Assembly: GCF_020179755.1 (NCBI RefSeq)
Contig: NZ_JAIUCY010000017.1
Location: 1 to 58,414, forward strand
Origin: Herbaspirillum sp. alder98
GTDB taxonomy: Bacteria > Pseudomonadota > Gammaproteobacteria > Burkholderiales > Burkholderiaceae_D
Direction of reading: 5' to 3'
DNA length: 58,414 nucleotides
Shown here: positions 19,239-28,079 of the stretch, in pieces
How the letters are laid out: every line of letters begins with the position of its first letter
How positions within the stretch are numbered: position 1 is the first letter of the stretch
The notes under the pieces: model-generated
Seen by the model: the letters and a program-made list of their open reading frames with translations, nothing else
Database searches by the model: none
What the model was told of the DNA's origin: nothing
Translations under genes and position numbers: made by a program

Positions 19239-19613
19239 TTATTTCGGAATCTGGCTGGATTGATCGCCAGGTTTGGCCACTTCGGCCGGCGCAGTCGCCG
19301 CGGCAGGTGCGGCCGGGGCTGGAACAGCTGCCGCTGGCAGGTTATCCATCACGCTACCACCACCGCTTGAAGCGTGATGATTGCCGAGGAAGGTCAAGCT
19401 CAGCGTTGCAACAAAAAACACACCTGCCGCGACCGCAGTCGACTTGGACAGGAAGTTGGAAGAACCGGTGGCACCGAACAGGCTGCCCGAGGCGCCCGAA
19501 CCGAACGCCGCACCCATGTCGGCGCCCTTGCCGTGCTGCAACAACACCAGGCCGATGATGGCCAGGGCCGACACGATCTGCACTACCACCACTGCCAAAA
19601 ACAAAGTATTCAT
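19239..19613 (-). CDS. secG: Preprotein translocase subunit SecG
   Basis: A 124-residue inner-membrane protein that assists SecYE in protein export. It has two transmembrane helices (about 4-24 and 58-78) around the conserved cytoplasmic loop LLQHGKGADMGAAFGSGASG, then SLFGATGSSNFLSK. The C-terminal 40 residues are Ala/Pro-rich and variable, as usual. It lies 71 bases after tpiA on the same strand and probably shares its promoter. An 8-bp hairpin (CCAGATTC/GAATCTGG) overlaps its stop codon but has no U-run. Confidence 0.96.
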   Translation of the reverse strand: MNTLFLAVVVVQIVSALAIIGLVLLQHGKGADMGAAFGSGASGSLFGATGSSNFLSKSTAVAAGVFFVATLSLTFLGNHHASSGGGSVMDNLPAAAVPAPAAPAAATAPAEVAKPGDQSSQIPK

Positions 19614-19684
19614 TTCAACAAATCCACTCTTGATGTTTCAACTGTCCGCCATCGCCAGTATGCAAGCGCCGGCTGACAAACCCT

Positions 19685-20446
19685 TTACAGAACCACTCCG
19701 GATGCCGCCTCGACGATGACCAGGAAATCAGTCGCCTTCAACGCCGCACCACCGATCAAACCACCATCGATATCTTCCATGGCCAGCAATTGCGCCGCGT
19801 TATCGGGCTTCATGCTGCCGCCGTACAGAATCCGCACCTTGGCCGCAGCCTCGGCACTCTTGGCACCCAGGCGCGCACGCAGCATGGCGTGCACTTCCTG
19901 CGCCATTTCAGGCGTGGCTGTCTTGCCGGTACCGATCGCCCATACCGGCTCATAGGCCAGCACGATGCGCGCAGCATCTTCACCACTCAAGGCATCCAGC
20001 ACCACGTCGAGCTGACCACCCACGATTTCCTTGGTCTGCCCGGCTTCGCGCTGCGCCAATGTTTCGCCGATGCACACCACCGGCACCAGGCCGGCCTGCA
20101 ATGCAGCCACCGTCTTGGCCGCCACGGCAGCATCGGACTCGCCATGATAGGCGCGACGCTCGGAGTGACCGACGATGACATAGTGACAAGAAAACTCCTG
20201 CAACATGGCGGCCGACACTTCACCGGTGTAGGCGCCCGACGCATGCGCCGAGATATCCTGCGCACCGAGCGCCACCACCGAACCCGCCACCTCGCCCTGC
20301 ACCTGCGCCAGATAGGGCGACGGCACGCACACGGCCACGTCACAGGCGTCAGCGGGCAAGCCTTGCTTGATACCAGCGACCAGGGCCGCGTTGGCAGCCA
20401 GGCTGCCATTCATCTTCCAGTTACCCGCTACAAGTTTGCGCCGCAT
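19685..20446 (-). CDS. tpiA: Triose-phosphate isomerase
   Basis: A 253-residue TIM-barrel enzyme that interconverts dihydroxyacetone phosphate and glyceraldehyde 3-phosphate. The catalytic Lys is in AGNWKMNGS, the His in VIVGHSERR, and the Glu in [20 protein letters not shown], which also holds the mobile loop. The phosphate-binding GGS appears as [12 protein letters not shown], followed by GGLIGGAAL. It heads the tpiA-secG unit and has a good promoter 50-80 bases upstream. Length is standard. Confidence 0.98.
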   Translation of the reverse strand: MRRKLVAGNWKMNGSLAANAALVAGIKQGLPADACDVAVCVPSPYLAQVQGEVAGSVVALGAQDISAHASGAYTGEVSAAMLQEFSCHYVIVGHSERRAYHGESDAAVAAKTVAALQAGLVPVVCIGETLAQREAGQTKEIVGGQLDVVLDALSGEDAARIVLAYEPVWAIGTGKTATPEMAQEVHAMLRARLGAKSAEAAAKVRILYGGSMKPDNAAQLLAMEDIDGGLIGGAALKATDFLVIVEAASGVVL

Positions 20447-20497
20447 GAGTCAGTCTCAGTTTTCTAACGAGATTAGTTTGAATTTGGATAACCTCGT

Positions 20498-20527
20498 ATT
20501 GTAGCTGGTTGGCGTCCAAACGGTCAA
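20498..20527 (-). promoter_or_regulatory. Sigma-70 promoter of tpiA-secG
   Basis: On the minus strand TTGACC (20522-20527) and TACAAT (20498-20503) are separated by 18 bases, 52 bases ahead of the tpiA start. It is among the best-matching promoters in the window. Confidence 0.7.
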
Positions 20528-20550
20528 ACCACGCAGTTGCCATCGCACAT

Positions 20551-21528
20551 TTATAACTGCAGCATCAACTTGCCGATATGGGCGCTGCTTTCCATCATGG
20601 CGTGGGCCTGTGCCGCCTGCTCCAGCGGGAAGGTCTGGTGAATCACCGGCTTGATGCGCCCCTGCTCCAGCAGCGGCCACACGTGCTGGCGCAATTGCGC
20701 AGCGATGGCGGCCTTGAACGACACCGGCCGCGGACGCAGGGTCGAACCGGTGATGGTGAGGCGACGGCGCATTACCTGCCCCATGTCGAGCTCGCCGCGG
20801 TTGCCGCCGAGCTGGGCGATGAAGACCAGGCGGCCATCGTCGGCCAGCGACTTGATCTCGCGCGGCAGGTAGTCGCCGCCGACCATGTCGAGGATGACAT
20901 TGACGCCGGCGCCGCCGGTGAGCTCCTTGACGACGGCCTCGAAGTCTTCGCTCTTGTAGTTGATGCCGCGTTCGGCGCCCAGCGCTTCACAGGCAAGGCG
21001 TTTTTCTTCGCTGCCGGCGGTGGCGAACACCCGATGGCCGAGCGCACTGGCGATCTGGATCGCGGTCACGCCGATGCCGGACGACCCGCCCTGCACCAGC
21101 AGGCTTTCGCCCTGGCTCAACAGGCCACGGTCGAAGACGTTGCTCCAGACCGTGAAGTAGTTCTCCGGCAGCGCCGCGGCCTGCAGCGCACTCAAGCCCC
21201 GGGGTGCCGGCAGGCATTGCGCCAGCGGCGCGGCGCAGAACTCGGCATAGCCGCCGCCCTGCACCAGGGCGCACACCAGGTCGCCTTTTTTGAATCCGCT
21301 GTCGCCCAGTTCGCCGTCGACGATTTCGCCAGCCACTTCCAGGCCCGGCAGATCGGAGGCGCCCGGCGGCACCGGATACTGGCCCAGGCGCTGGAACACG
21401 TCGGGCCGGTTCACGCCCGCAGCGTGCACCTTGATCAGTATTTCACCCGGCTTCAGTACGGGAATGGGACGTTCGCACGGCACCAGAACCTCGGGGCCGC
21501 CTGCTTGTTTGATTTCGATTGCGCGCAT
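20551..21528 (-). CDS. Zinc-independent NAD(P)H quinone oxidoreductase (MDR family)
   Basis: A 325-residue medium-chain dehydrogenase/reductase of the quinone oxidoreductase/PIG3 type. The catalytic fold starts MRAIEIKQAGGPEVL and includes VHAAGVNRPDVFQRLGQYPV, and the NADPH-binding Rossmann motif is GGSSGIGVTAIQIASALG. There are no structural-zinc cysteines. Members reduce quinones or enals with NADPH. The start at 21528 has AGGAG nine bases upstream. It lies behind the winged-helix regulator gene and a terminator, so it is probably transcribed separately. The true substrate is unknown. Confidence 0.92.
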   Translation of the reverse strand: MRAIEIKQAGGPEVLVPCERPIPVLKPGEILIKVHAAGVNRPDVFQRLGQYPVPPGASDLPGLEVAGEIVDGELGDSGFKKGDLVCALVQGGGYAEFCAAPLAQCLPAPRGLSALQAAALPENYFTVWSNVFDRGLLSQGESLLVQGGSSGIGVTAIQIASALGHRVFATAGSEEKRLACEALGAERGINYKSEDFEAVVKELTGGAGVNVILDMVGGDYLPREIKSLADDGRLVFIAQLGGNRGELDMGQVMRRRLTITGSTLRPRPVSFKAAIAAQLRQHVWPLLEQGRIKPVIHQTFPLEQAAQAHAMMESSAHIGKLMLQL

Positions 21529-21579
21529 TGATGCATTCTCCTGATGTTGGGCGGCCAACATCCTGCCCCGCCCGCAAAT

Positions 21580-21613
21580 AAAAAACCGGGGTCAGGCCAG
21601 TGGCCTCCCCGGT
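21580..21613 (-). terminator. Rho-independent terminator after the winged-helix regulator gene
   Basis: On the minus strand ACCGGGG and CCCCGGT enclose a second inner stem AGGCCA/GGCCT and are followed by TTTTTTATTT. It separates the regulator gene from the quinone oxidoreductase gene. Confidence 0.85.
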
Positions 21614-21640
21614 CAGGCAAACCTGCCGATGGCATCCAGT

Positions 21641-22204
21641 CTACATCGAAGTGGCCGCGCGAGCAGCCTGCTCATACAGGCCCGACAGCAGCCGCAGAAA
21701 ACGCGCCAGCTCTTCCAGCTCGAAGCTTTCGGTGCCGTCGCCGGTCAGGCCCGACACCAGCACCTGCTCGCGGATTTCGTAATAGCGCTTGCACAGCGCC
21801 TGGCCGGCCTCATTGGTCGAGTACAGCACTTCCTTGCCGCGCCGCTCGGTATTGACCAATCCCTGCGCATGCAGTTTCTTGAGCGAATAATTGACGATGT
21901 GGGTGTCTTCGATGTTGAGGATGAACGCGATATCGGCCAGCTTCTTTTCGCGCGCGCGGTGATTGATATGGTGCAGCACCAGCACGTCGGTGGGCGTCAT
22001 GTCCTTCATGCCGGCGGCCGAGATGCAGCGGACCATCCAGCGGTTGAAGGCGTTGCTGGCGATGATCATGCCGAACTCGAACTCGGACAGCTCGGCACTG
22101 CGCCCCGAAGCCAGGTGCAGCGACGAGACGATCGGCACCTTGGGCTTGGCCGGCGCGGTGGGTTGGGCAAAATTCGCCTTCGGGCGACCTTTTTCTGACG
22201 ACAT
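21641..22204 (-). CDS. Winged-helix (MarR-like) DNA-binding protein
   Basis: A 187-residue protein with a basic, Pro/Ala-rich N-terminus (residues 1-35) and a winged-helix domain (about 45-150). The helix-turn-helix region reads MTPTDVLVLHHINHRAREKK, LADIAFILNIEDTHIVNYSL, then KKLHAQGLVNTERRGKEVLY, the wing. It looks like the predicted MarR-type regulators widespread in Burkholderiales; I know no established target. The start at 22204 has GGAG upstream. It is monocistronic, with its own terminator. Confidence 0.85.
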   Translation of the reverse strand: MSSEKGRPKANFAQPTAPAKPKVPIVSSLHLASGRSAELSEFEFGMIIASNAFNRWMVRCISAAGMKDMTPTDVLVLHHINHRAREKKLADIAFILNIEDTHIVNYSLKKLHAQGLVNTERRGKEVLYSTNEAGQALCKRYYEIREQVLVSGLTGDGTESFELEELARFLRLLSGLYEQAARAATSM

Positions 22205-22311
22205 GGAGACTCCGGACGACGTTCTTTTCTGGGCAATGAGGGATGCCTGTTCAGGCAATGATCCGGTATTAGACCCGATTTCGGCCTTTTTCGCGAGACC
22301 AGCGGCCCGCC

Positions 22312-23925
22312 TCACTCCAGCACCAGCACGGTCGGGGCCTGCGGCAAGGGCGCATCCCACTCAGGGGCAGCGCTGGCAGCCTGGGCCAGCTTGAAGATCG
22401 CCACCCCGCGTTCCAGCGCCTGCGCCTGGTCTTGCATCGTCTGCGCCGCGGCGGCAGCCTGCTCGACCAGCGCCGAGTTCTGCTGGGTCATCTCGTCGAT
22501 CTGTCCGATGGCGCGGTTGACCTGCTCGATGCCACGGCTCTGCTCGTCGCTGGCAGCGCTGATCTCGACCATGATGTCGGCCACGTGCCGCACGCTGTCG
22601 ACGATGTTGTGCATGGTCTGCCCGGCCGTATCGACCAGCGCGCTGCCGGCGTCGACCTTCTTCACCGAGGCTTGGATCAGGCCGGCGATTTCCTTGGCGG
22701 CGCCGGCGCTACGCTGGGCCAGCGCCCGCACCTCGGCCGCCACCACCGCAAACCCGCGCCCCTGCTCGCCGGCCCGGGCGGCTTCCACGGCGGCGTTCAG
22801 CGCCAGGATGTTGGTCTGGAAAGCGATGCCGTCGATGACACCGATGATGTCGACGATCTTGCGCGAGCTGTCCTTGATCTCCCGCATGGTCTCGACCACC
22901 TGGCTGACCACATCGCCGCCGCGACTGGCGACCTGGGATGCATTCATCACCAGCAGGTTGGCCTGGCGCGCATTCTCGGCATTCTGGCTTACGCCTCCGG
23001 TCAACTCGTCCATCGAACTGGCGGTTTCTTCCAGCGCCGCCGCCTGCGATTCGGTGCGCGAGGACAGGTCGGCGTTACCGGTTGCAATCTCACGTGCAGC
23101 CACCGAGATGGCGTCGGAGCCGTTACGCACCTGCCCCACCGCGCTGACCAGGCCATCGCGCATATGCTGCAAGGCCGCCAGCAAGCGCCCGGTTTCGTCG
23201 CGCGAACTGGTTTCGACCTGCACCGTCAGATCGCCCGCGGCGACCTTCTGGGCGACGTCGATGGCGGCATTGAGCGGGCGCGTGATGCTACGCATGACCG
23301 AGTAACCGACCAGTACCGCCAGCAGGGCGGCAATGCTGGCCATGCCGATCATCAGCATGGTGGCCGCGCCGGCGACCTGCTCGGCCTCGCGCCCGCCCTC
23401 CTCCATGCGTTGTCCCTGGTAGGCGATCAACTTGTCGAGCGCCTTGAAATAGGCCGCCTGGTAGGGCGCGATCTCGGGCAGGATCAGGTCGCGCGCCTGC
23501 TCCACCTGGCCGTCCTTGACCGCCGCCAGGAAACTGTTGAGCACCGGCGTGTACTGGGTCCGGGCAGCGATGACGGCGGCCAGCATGCGCTCGCCATCGG
23601 CCGAGTTGCTGCTGGCCGAAAATTGCTTGAGCGTGGCATCGATGGTCTTGCCGGCGCGCTCGATGGCGTCGAGTTCGCCCTTGATTTCGTCGACCGTACT
23701 CATGAACAGCAGGTTGCGCATGCTGCGCGCGGTCTCGTCGAGGGCGCCCTTGACGTTGTTGGCCATCACGGTGCGCGGATAGTAGTCGTTGGCGATGCTG
23801 CGAATGCCGCCGTTGATCTGGTTCAGGCGCAATACGCCAATGGCCGTCAGCCCCAGCATCAACAAGATCACCACGCCAAAGCCGATACCCAATCGCTGGC
23901 CGATATTGAGTCCATTCAGTTTCAT
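22312..23925 (-). CDS. Methyl-accepting chemotaxis protein
   Basis: A 537-residue inner-membrane chemoreceptor. Transmembrane helix 1 is at about residues 10-30, the periplasmic four-helix-bundle sensor at 31-190 and transmembrane helix 2 at 192-212. HAMP follows at 213-265 ([20 protein letters not shown]) and the signalling coiled coil at 270-515. The hairpin tip that binds CheA and CheW is intact ([20 protein letters not shown], then [20 protein letters not shown]). There is no C-terminal CheR/CheB-binding pentapeptide; the tail ends APTVLVLE. The ligand is unknown. The start at 23925 begins directly before the first helix. Confidence 0.96.
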   Translation of the reverse strand: MKLNGLNIGQRLGIGFGVVILLMLGLTAIGVLRLNQINGGIRSIANDYYPRTVMANNVKGALDETARSMRNLLFMSTVDEIKGELDAIERAGKTIDATLKQFSASSNSADGERMLAAVIAARTQYTPVLNSFLAAVKDGQVEQARDLILPEIAPYQAAYFKALDKLIAYQGQRMEEGGREAEQVAGAATMLMIGMASIAALLAVLVGYSVMRSITRPLNAAIDVAQKVAAGDLTVQVETSSRDETGRLLAALQHMRDGLVSAVGQVRNGSDAISVAAREIATGNADLSSRTESQAAALEETASSMDELTGGVSQNAENARQANLLVMNASQVASRGGDVVSQVVETMREIKDSSRKIVDIIGVIDGIAFQTNILALNAAVEAARAGEQGRGFAVVAAEVRALAQRSAGAAKEIAGLIQASVKKVDAGSALVDTAGQTMHNIVDSVRHVADIMVEISAASDEQSRGIEQVNRAIGQIDEMTQQNSALVEQAAAAAQTMQDQAQALERGVAIFKLAQAASAAPEWDAPLPQAPTVLVLE

Positions 23926-24096
23926 GATTTCAAGCCCTTTTTTGCAAGCCGCAACTGCCGATAGGTTTCCAGGCCTGGCCGGCGACGCCATGACACTGGC
24001 GCCGCCGGCAATCAGGGCCGGCGCACGAACTGCCGGGGCCACAGGCGCCCGAACCGATTTCTTCCTCAAGACTGCGTGCGCCGGCGACAACCCCGC

Positions 24097-25188
24097 TTAA
24101 AACGTGTGGCGCATGCCGAAGTTCCAGGCGCTGTTGCCAGAGCCGGCCTCGATCGAGCTGCCCACCGTGTAGGGCGCGCCGTTCTTGTTATAGATGTGGG
24201 CATACATCGCATACAGATCGGTGCGCTTGGACAACGAATAGCGATAGCCCACCGCCACCTGGCTGGCATCCTGGTTGCGCGCGGTCTTGTCGTTCTTGTA
24301 GATGTACGAGCCCAGCACCGTATGCACGCCGCCGAATGGCACCGTCACGCCGATCAGCGCATCGGTGCTGTCGGTGGACGGCACCGGCGCCGTCAATGCG
24401 CCATAGGGATTGTTGGCATTGCGCAGCGGCGCACTGTTGACGCCCTTGTCGATGCCGTAGGCCGCATGCAGCTTGAGCACGCCGAAGTCATAGGTCGCGC
24501 CCAGCAGCGTGTTGCGACCGCTGCTGGTCTGGGTGGTGCCGGTGTCGTTGTTGCGACGGTGAACCCCCAGCTTCACGGTCAGCGGACCACTGCTGTAGCC
24601 CAGCGCTGCGCCCATCTGGCTGGCCGCCTGCGTGCTGCCGGCGGTCTCGCCGAAGCCATACGCCGCCTCACCCACGAACCCTGCCACGTTGGGCGAGATG
24701 TACTTCACGGTGTTGTCCATGCGGCTGGCCGCGTTGCCGGTGTTGGGCATGAGGTTGGCCGCATCACCGGCGTAACCGGTGCCGAACGGATCGATGGCTG
24801 CCATCACCAGGTATTGCGGCGTGTACTGGCGCCCCATCAGGACCGACCCGAACTGGCCGTTGAGGCCGACATAGCTCTGGCGACCGAACAGCACCGAGGT
24901 GGTGCTGGTGCTCTGGCCGAGTGCGCCGGTGTCATTCTGGAAACCCGTTTCGAGCAGGAACACTGCCGCCAGGCCGCCACCGAGGTCTTCGGTGCCCTTG
25001 AAGCCGATGCGCGAACCGCCGCTGATGCCGCTGGTCAGCTTGTTGACGCGGCCGGCAGCGCCGCCGGACTCGATCACGTAGCCGGTATCGATCAAGCCGT
25101 AGATGGTCACCGACGACTGCGCCAGCACTGGCAGTGCGCAAGAACCCAGGGCCGCCAGCATCGCCGCAGCCAATAACTTGTGTTTCAT
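24097..25188 (-). CDS. Outer-membrane general porin (Gram-negative porin family)
   Basis: A 363-residue trimeric 16-strand-type porin of the betaproteobacterial OmpC/Omp32 group. The signal peptide MKHKLLAAAMLAALGSCALP ends after VLA, and the mature protein starts QSSVTIYGLIDTGYV. The motifs GSRIGFKGTEDLGGGLAAVF and NGQFGSVLMGRQ mark strands 2-5, and the protein ends in the outer-membrane signature NFGMRHTF with C-terminal Phe. The start at 25188 has GGGGAAA upstream. It lies downstream of the liv-type uptake operon on the same strand and might supply outer-membrane entry for its substrate. An intrinsic-terminator-like hairpin lies only 24 bases upstream of the start. Confidence 0.95.
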   Translation of the reverse strand: MKHKLLAAAMLAALGSCALPVLAQSSVTIYGLIDTGYVIESGGAAGRVNKLTSGISGGSRIGFKGTEDLGGGLAAVFLLETGFQNDTGALGQSTSTTSVLFGRQSYVGLNGQFGSVLMGRQYTPQYLVMAAIDPFGTGYAGDAANLMPNTGNAASRMDNTVKYISPNVAGFVGEAAYGFGETAGSTQAASQMGAALGYSSGPLTVKLGVHRRNNDTGTTQTSSGRNTLLGATYDFGVLKLHAAYGIDKGVNSAPLRNANNPYGALTAPVPSTDSTDALIGVTVPFGGVHTVLGSYIYKNDKTARNQDASQVAVGYRYSLSKRTDLYAMYAHIYNKNGAPYTVGSSIEAGSGNSAWNFGMRHTF

Positions 25189-25212
25189 TGTGTTTCCCCG
25201 TTTGATGGTGTC

Positions 25213-25260
25213 AAAAAAAGCGTATCGGCTGATCGTGCGGGCCCTCACTGGCCGATACGC
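25213..25260 (-). terminator. Intrinsic terminator or attenuator in the porin leader
   Basis: On the minus strand GCGTATCGGC (25260-25251) pairs perfectly with GCCGATACGC (25229-25220) across a 21-base loop, followed by seven T residues (25219-25213). The T-run ends only 24 bases before the porin ATG, which leaves no room for a promoter between them. Porin transcripts must therefore pass through it. It may end the liv-type operon and also act as a conditional attenuator of the porin. Confidence 0.7.
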
Positions 25261-25595
25261 ATAAACCCGCCAACCTTCCCGGAACAATTGGCCTTTTGCC
25301 CCGGGACGACCGGTCGGGAACTACAAACCACTAGCACTCACTTCATCAATAGACGCGAGATGCGTTCTACTTTCCTGCCGACCCTCTGCGGGGTCGTCGA
25401 TCAAGTCGGTGCCGCGGTCTTCGACCGCAGCGAATTTCGGAACGAACGCGTCCATGGCGGGCTCATGCTTGGCACATGAACGCATCCTTTGTGGTGGCAG
25501 AAATCCTGCCTGATGGTGTCTGCACGGCCACCGGACGGTGGCCGCCGGCGCCGCCCCGACCAGTGGGCTGTAACGGTCAGGCCGGTGCGCTCATG
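25261..25595. other. Gap between livF and the porin leader, no gene seen
   Basis: No convincing coding sequence is visible. A 7-bp hairpin GGCCACC/GGTGGCC (25526-25543) lies just beyond the livF stop without a U-run. On the minus strand TTGATG and TGTAGT, 18 bases apart near 25330-25360, are a weak candidate for the porin promoter. Confidence 0.4.
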
Positions 25596-26306
25596 TCAAA
25601 GGCCTCCCAGGTAAGCCTTCTTGATGTCCTCGTTGTTGAGCAGCTCGTCGCCGCGTCCCTCCATGACGATGCGCCCGGTCTGGATCACATAGCCGTAGTG
25701 GGCGATGTTGAGCGCCTTGTGCAGGTTCTGCTCGACCAGCAGGATCGACACCCCGCTGGCGTTGACCTGCTGGATCGTGTCGAGCACCTTGGTCACGAAC
25801 TTGGGTGCGATGCCCCACGAGGGTTCATCCAGCAACAGCAGGCGCGGCTTGGCCATCAGGCCCCGGCCGATGGCCAGCATCTGTTGCTCGCCGCCGCTCA
25901 TGGTGCCAGCCAGTTGATGGCGTCGCTCCTTGAGGATCGGGAAGGTGGCATACATCTCGTCGACCGATGCCGCCACTTCGTCGGCGTCGGTGCGGGTATA
26001 GGCGCCCAGTTCGAGATTGCGCTGCACCGTCAGGCGCGGGAACAGGCGTCGCCCTTCCGGCACCAGCGACAGGCCCAGCTTGACCCGGTCGAACGAGGCA
26101 ACCTTGCCGATGTCGCTGCCCTCGAACACGATCTGGCCGGCGTCGGGCTTGTTGAGCCCGGCGATGGCGCGCAGCGTGGTCGACTTGCCGTTGCCGTTGC
26201 CTCCCACCAGCGCCACGATGCTGCCGGCCTTGACCTCGATGTCGACCTTGGACAAGGCCAGTACGCCGTCATAGCTGGCGCGTAGATTTTTCACCTGCAG
26301 CATCAT
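25596..26306 (-). CDS. LivF-type ABC transporter ATP-binding protein
   Basis: A 236-residue ATPase of a branched-chain-amino-acid/amide-type ABC importer. Walker A reads GGNGNGKST, the ABC signature is MSGGEQQMLAIGRGL, and Walker B is LLLLDEPSWGIAP. It would pair with the LivG-type ATPase on the LivH/LivM permease. The start at 26306 gives a four-base ATGA overlap with the livG stop; the next codon is also ATG. It is the last transporter gene of the operon. Substrate is not shown by the ATPase; the divergent oxoprolinase gene suggests a cyclic amide or amino acid derivative. Confidence 0.93.
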   Translation of the reverse strand: MMLQVKNLRASYDGVLALSKVDIEVKAGSIVALVGGNGNGKSTTLRAIAGLNKPDAGQIVFEGSDIGKVASFDRVKLGLSLVPEGRRLFPRLTVQRNLELGAYTRTDADEVAASVDEMYATFPILKERRHQLAGTMSGGEQQMLAIGRGLMAKPRLLLLDEPSWGIAPKFVTKVLDTIQQVNASGVSILLVEQNLHKALNIAHYGYVIQTGRIVMEGRGDELLNNEDIKKAYLGGL

Positions 26307-27016
26307 TCGTCTCCCAGATAAGCGGCGATCACATGCGGATCGTTGGATACCTCTTGCGGCGGACCATCGGCGATCTTCTTGCCGTAGTCGAGCACCACGA
26401 TCTGGTCGGCGATGGGCATGATGCCTTCCAGCACGTGCTCGACGATCAGGCACGAAATGCCCTGGTCGCGAATCTTCAGCACCACCTCCACCGTCTCGCG
26501 CACTTCGGTCGGATTGAGCCCGGCCATGACCTCATCCATCAGCAGCAGCTTGGGCTTGACCGCAAGCGCCCGCGCCACCGCCAGGCGGCGCTGCTCGCTG
26601 ATGGTCATGCTGCCGGCAGGCTTGTCGACGAAGCGCCCCAGGTTGACGAACTCCAGCAGATCGCGCGCCGTCTGGCGCACCCGCGCCACGCTGTGGTCGT
26701 TGAGGAAGGCGCCGACCATCACGTTTTCCAGCGCGGTCATGCTGGTGAAGGTGCGCGCCACCTGGAAGGTGCGGGCGATGCCGATGCGCGCGCACTGCTC
26801 GGGATTCATGCCCGATATCTTGATGTCCTCGAGCCAGATGTCACCGGTGGTCGGCGGCGAGTAGCCGGCGATGCAGTTGAACATGGTGGTCTTGCCGGCG
26901 CCATTGGGGCCGATCAGGCCGACGATCTGGCCGCTCTGGACGGTGAATGAAATATCCTGGTTGGCGGTCAGGCCGCCGAATTTCTTGTAGACGTTCTCGA
27001 CGCGAAGCAAGCTCAT
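26303..27016 (-). CDS. LivG-type ABC transporter ATP-binding protein
   Basis: A 237-residue ATPase partner of the LivF-type subunit. Walker A is GPNGAGKTT and Walker B is LLLMDEVMAGLNPTE, followed by the C-terminal HVLEGIMPIADQIVVLDYGK, typical of LivG. The signature region reads SMTISEQRRLAVARAL, so the usual glycine of the LSxGQ motif is Ser-Glu here, a departure worth checking. It overlaps livM by four bases and livF by up to four bases, so the three genes are translationally coupled. Confidence 0.93.
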   Translation of the reverse strand: MSLLRVENVYKKFGGLTANQDISFTVQSGQIVGLIGPNGAGKTTMFNCIAGYSPPTTGDIWLEDIKISGMNPEQCARIGIARTFQVARTFTSMTALENVMVGAFLNDHSVARVRQTARDLLEFVNLGRFVDKPAGSMTISEQRRLAVARALAVKPKLLLMDEVMAGLNPTEVRETVEVVLKIRDQGISCLIVEHVLEGIMPIADQIVVLDYGKKIADGPPQEVSNDPHVIAAYLGDE

Positions 27017-28047
27017 TTGCCTTCCTCCTGGTTTGCCTTGATCGCTTTGCGGCGGGCGATGTAACTGCGCACGTAGCCGACGATGCCGTTGGGGTAATAC
27101 ACGGCGATGACGATAATCAAGGCGGCATAGATGATCAGGTCGGTGCCGCGACCGGTGCCGCCGAACAGGGTGCGGGTGCCTTCTTCGATGAAGGTCAGCA
27201 ACCCGGCGCCGACCACCGGACCGAACAGGGTGCCGACGCCGCCCAGGATGGACACCAGCGCCATCTTGATCGAGGTGCCGGTGCCCAGCACCGAGGCCGG
27301 ATCGATGTAGAGCTCCTTCTGGGCATACAGGCTGCCGCCCATGGCCGTGAAGAAACTGCTCACCGCGAACGCGATCTGCTTGTAGCGCGACAGGCTCACG
27401 CCGAGGCTGCGGGCAGCGTCCGGTTCATCCTTGATGGCGCGGAAGTAGTAGCCCAGGTAGCTGCGTTCGATCAGTGCATTGGCCAGCAAGGTCACCAGCA
27501 ACAGGCCCAGCGCGATGTAGTAGTACGGCTCCTTGCCGCTGAAGATCATCTTCGACCAGCCCTCTTCGTTCATCGGAATCGTCAGGCCCACGGCGGCGCC
27601 GGCAAAATCCCAGTTGGTGAAGATGATCTGGATGATCTCGGCCACCGCAATGGTGGCCATCGCAAAGTAGTGTCCCTTCAGGCGAAAGCACGACCAGCCG
27701 ATCACCAGGCTCATGGCGGCGGCGATGACGCCGCCGACCAGCATGGCGATCCACGGGTTGACGCCCATGATCGAGAACAGGATCGCCGAACTGTAGGCGC
27801 CGATGCCATAGAAGGCGACATGACCCAGCGACACCTGGCCGGCATAGCCGCCCACGATGTTCCACGACACCCCGATCTGGGCCGCCATCAGGATCAGGAT
27901 CGCCAGGTTGAGGTGGGTCGGCGAGGTCACGAACAGCGGCAAGGCCATGGCAATCGCCAGCAGCACCGCCAGCGCCACGCGCATCTTGTGGGCGCCCGAC
28001 CCGGTGGGCGGCGCCGTCATGATCAGGCTGGATGGTTTCTTCAACAT
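27013..28047 (-). CDS. LivM-type ABC transporter permease
   Basis: A 344-residue inner-membrane permease with about nine or ten hydrophobic helices. The family region is visible as NIVGGYAGQVSLGHVAFYGI and the ATPase-coupling loop as RAIKDEPDAARSLGVSLSRY, followed by GGVGTLFGPVVGAGLLTFIE. The N-terminus carries a short polar extension before the first helix. The gene overlaps livG by four bases and starts 32 bases after livH. It forms the heterodimeric channel with LivH. Confidence 0.93.
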   Translation of the reverse strand: MLKKPSSLIMTAPPTGSGAHKMRVALAVLLAIAMALPLFVTSPTHLNLAILILMAAQIGVSWNIVGGYAGQVSLGHVAFYGIGAYSSAILFSIMGVNPWIAMLVGGVIAAAMSLVIGWSCFRLKGHYFAMATIAVAEIIQIIFTNWDFAGAAVGLTIPMNEEGWSKMIFSGKEPYYYIALGLLLVTLLANALIERSYLGYYFRAIKDEPDAARSLGVSLSRYKQIAFAVSSFFTAMGGSLYAQKELYIDPASVLGTGTSIKMALVSILGGVGTLFGPVVGAGLLTFIEEGTRTLFGGTGRGTDLIIYAALIIVIAVYYPNGIVGYVRSYIARRKAIKANQEEGK

Positions 28048-28079
28048 AAAATCCTCTTGTTCTGTAGTCGGTGGCGCAC

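Noticed and set aside
19239..19280. Hairpin over the secG stop codon as a terminator
   Set aside because: An 8-bp stem with a 17-base loop and no U-run; the following tRNA has its own promoter, so termination here is not shown.
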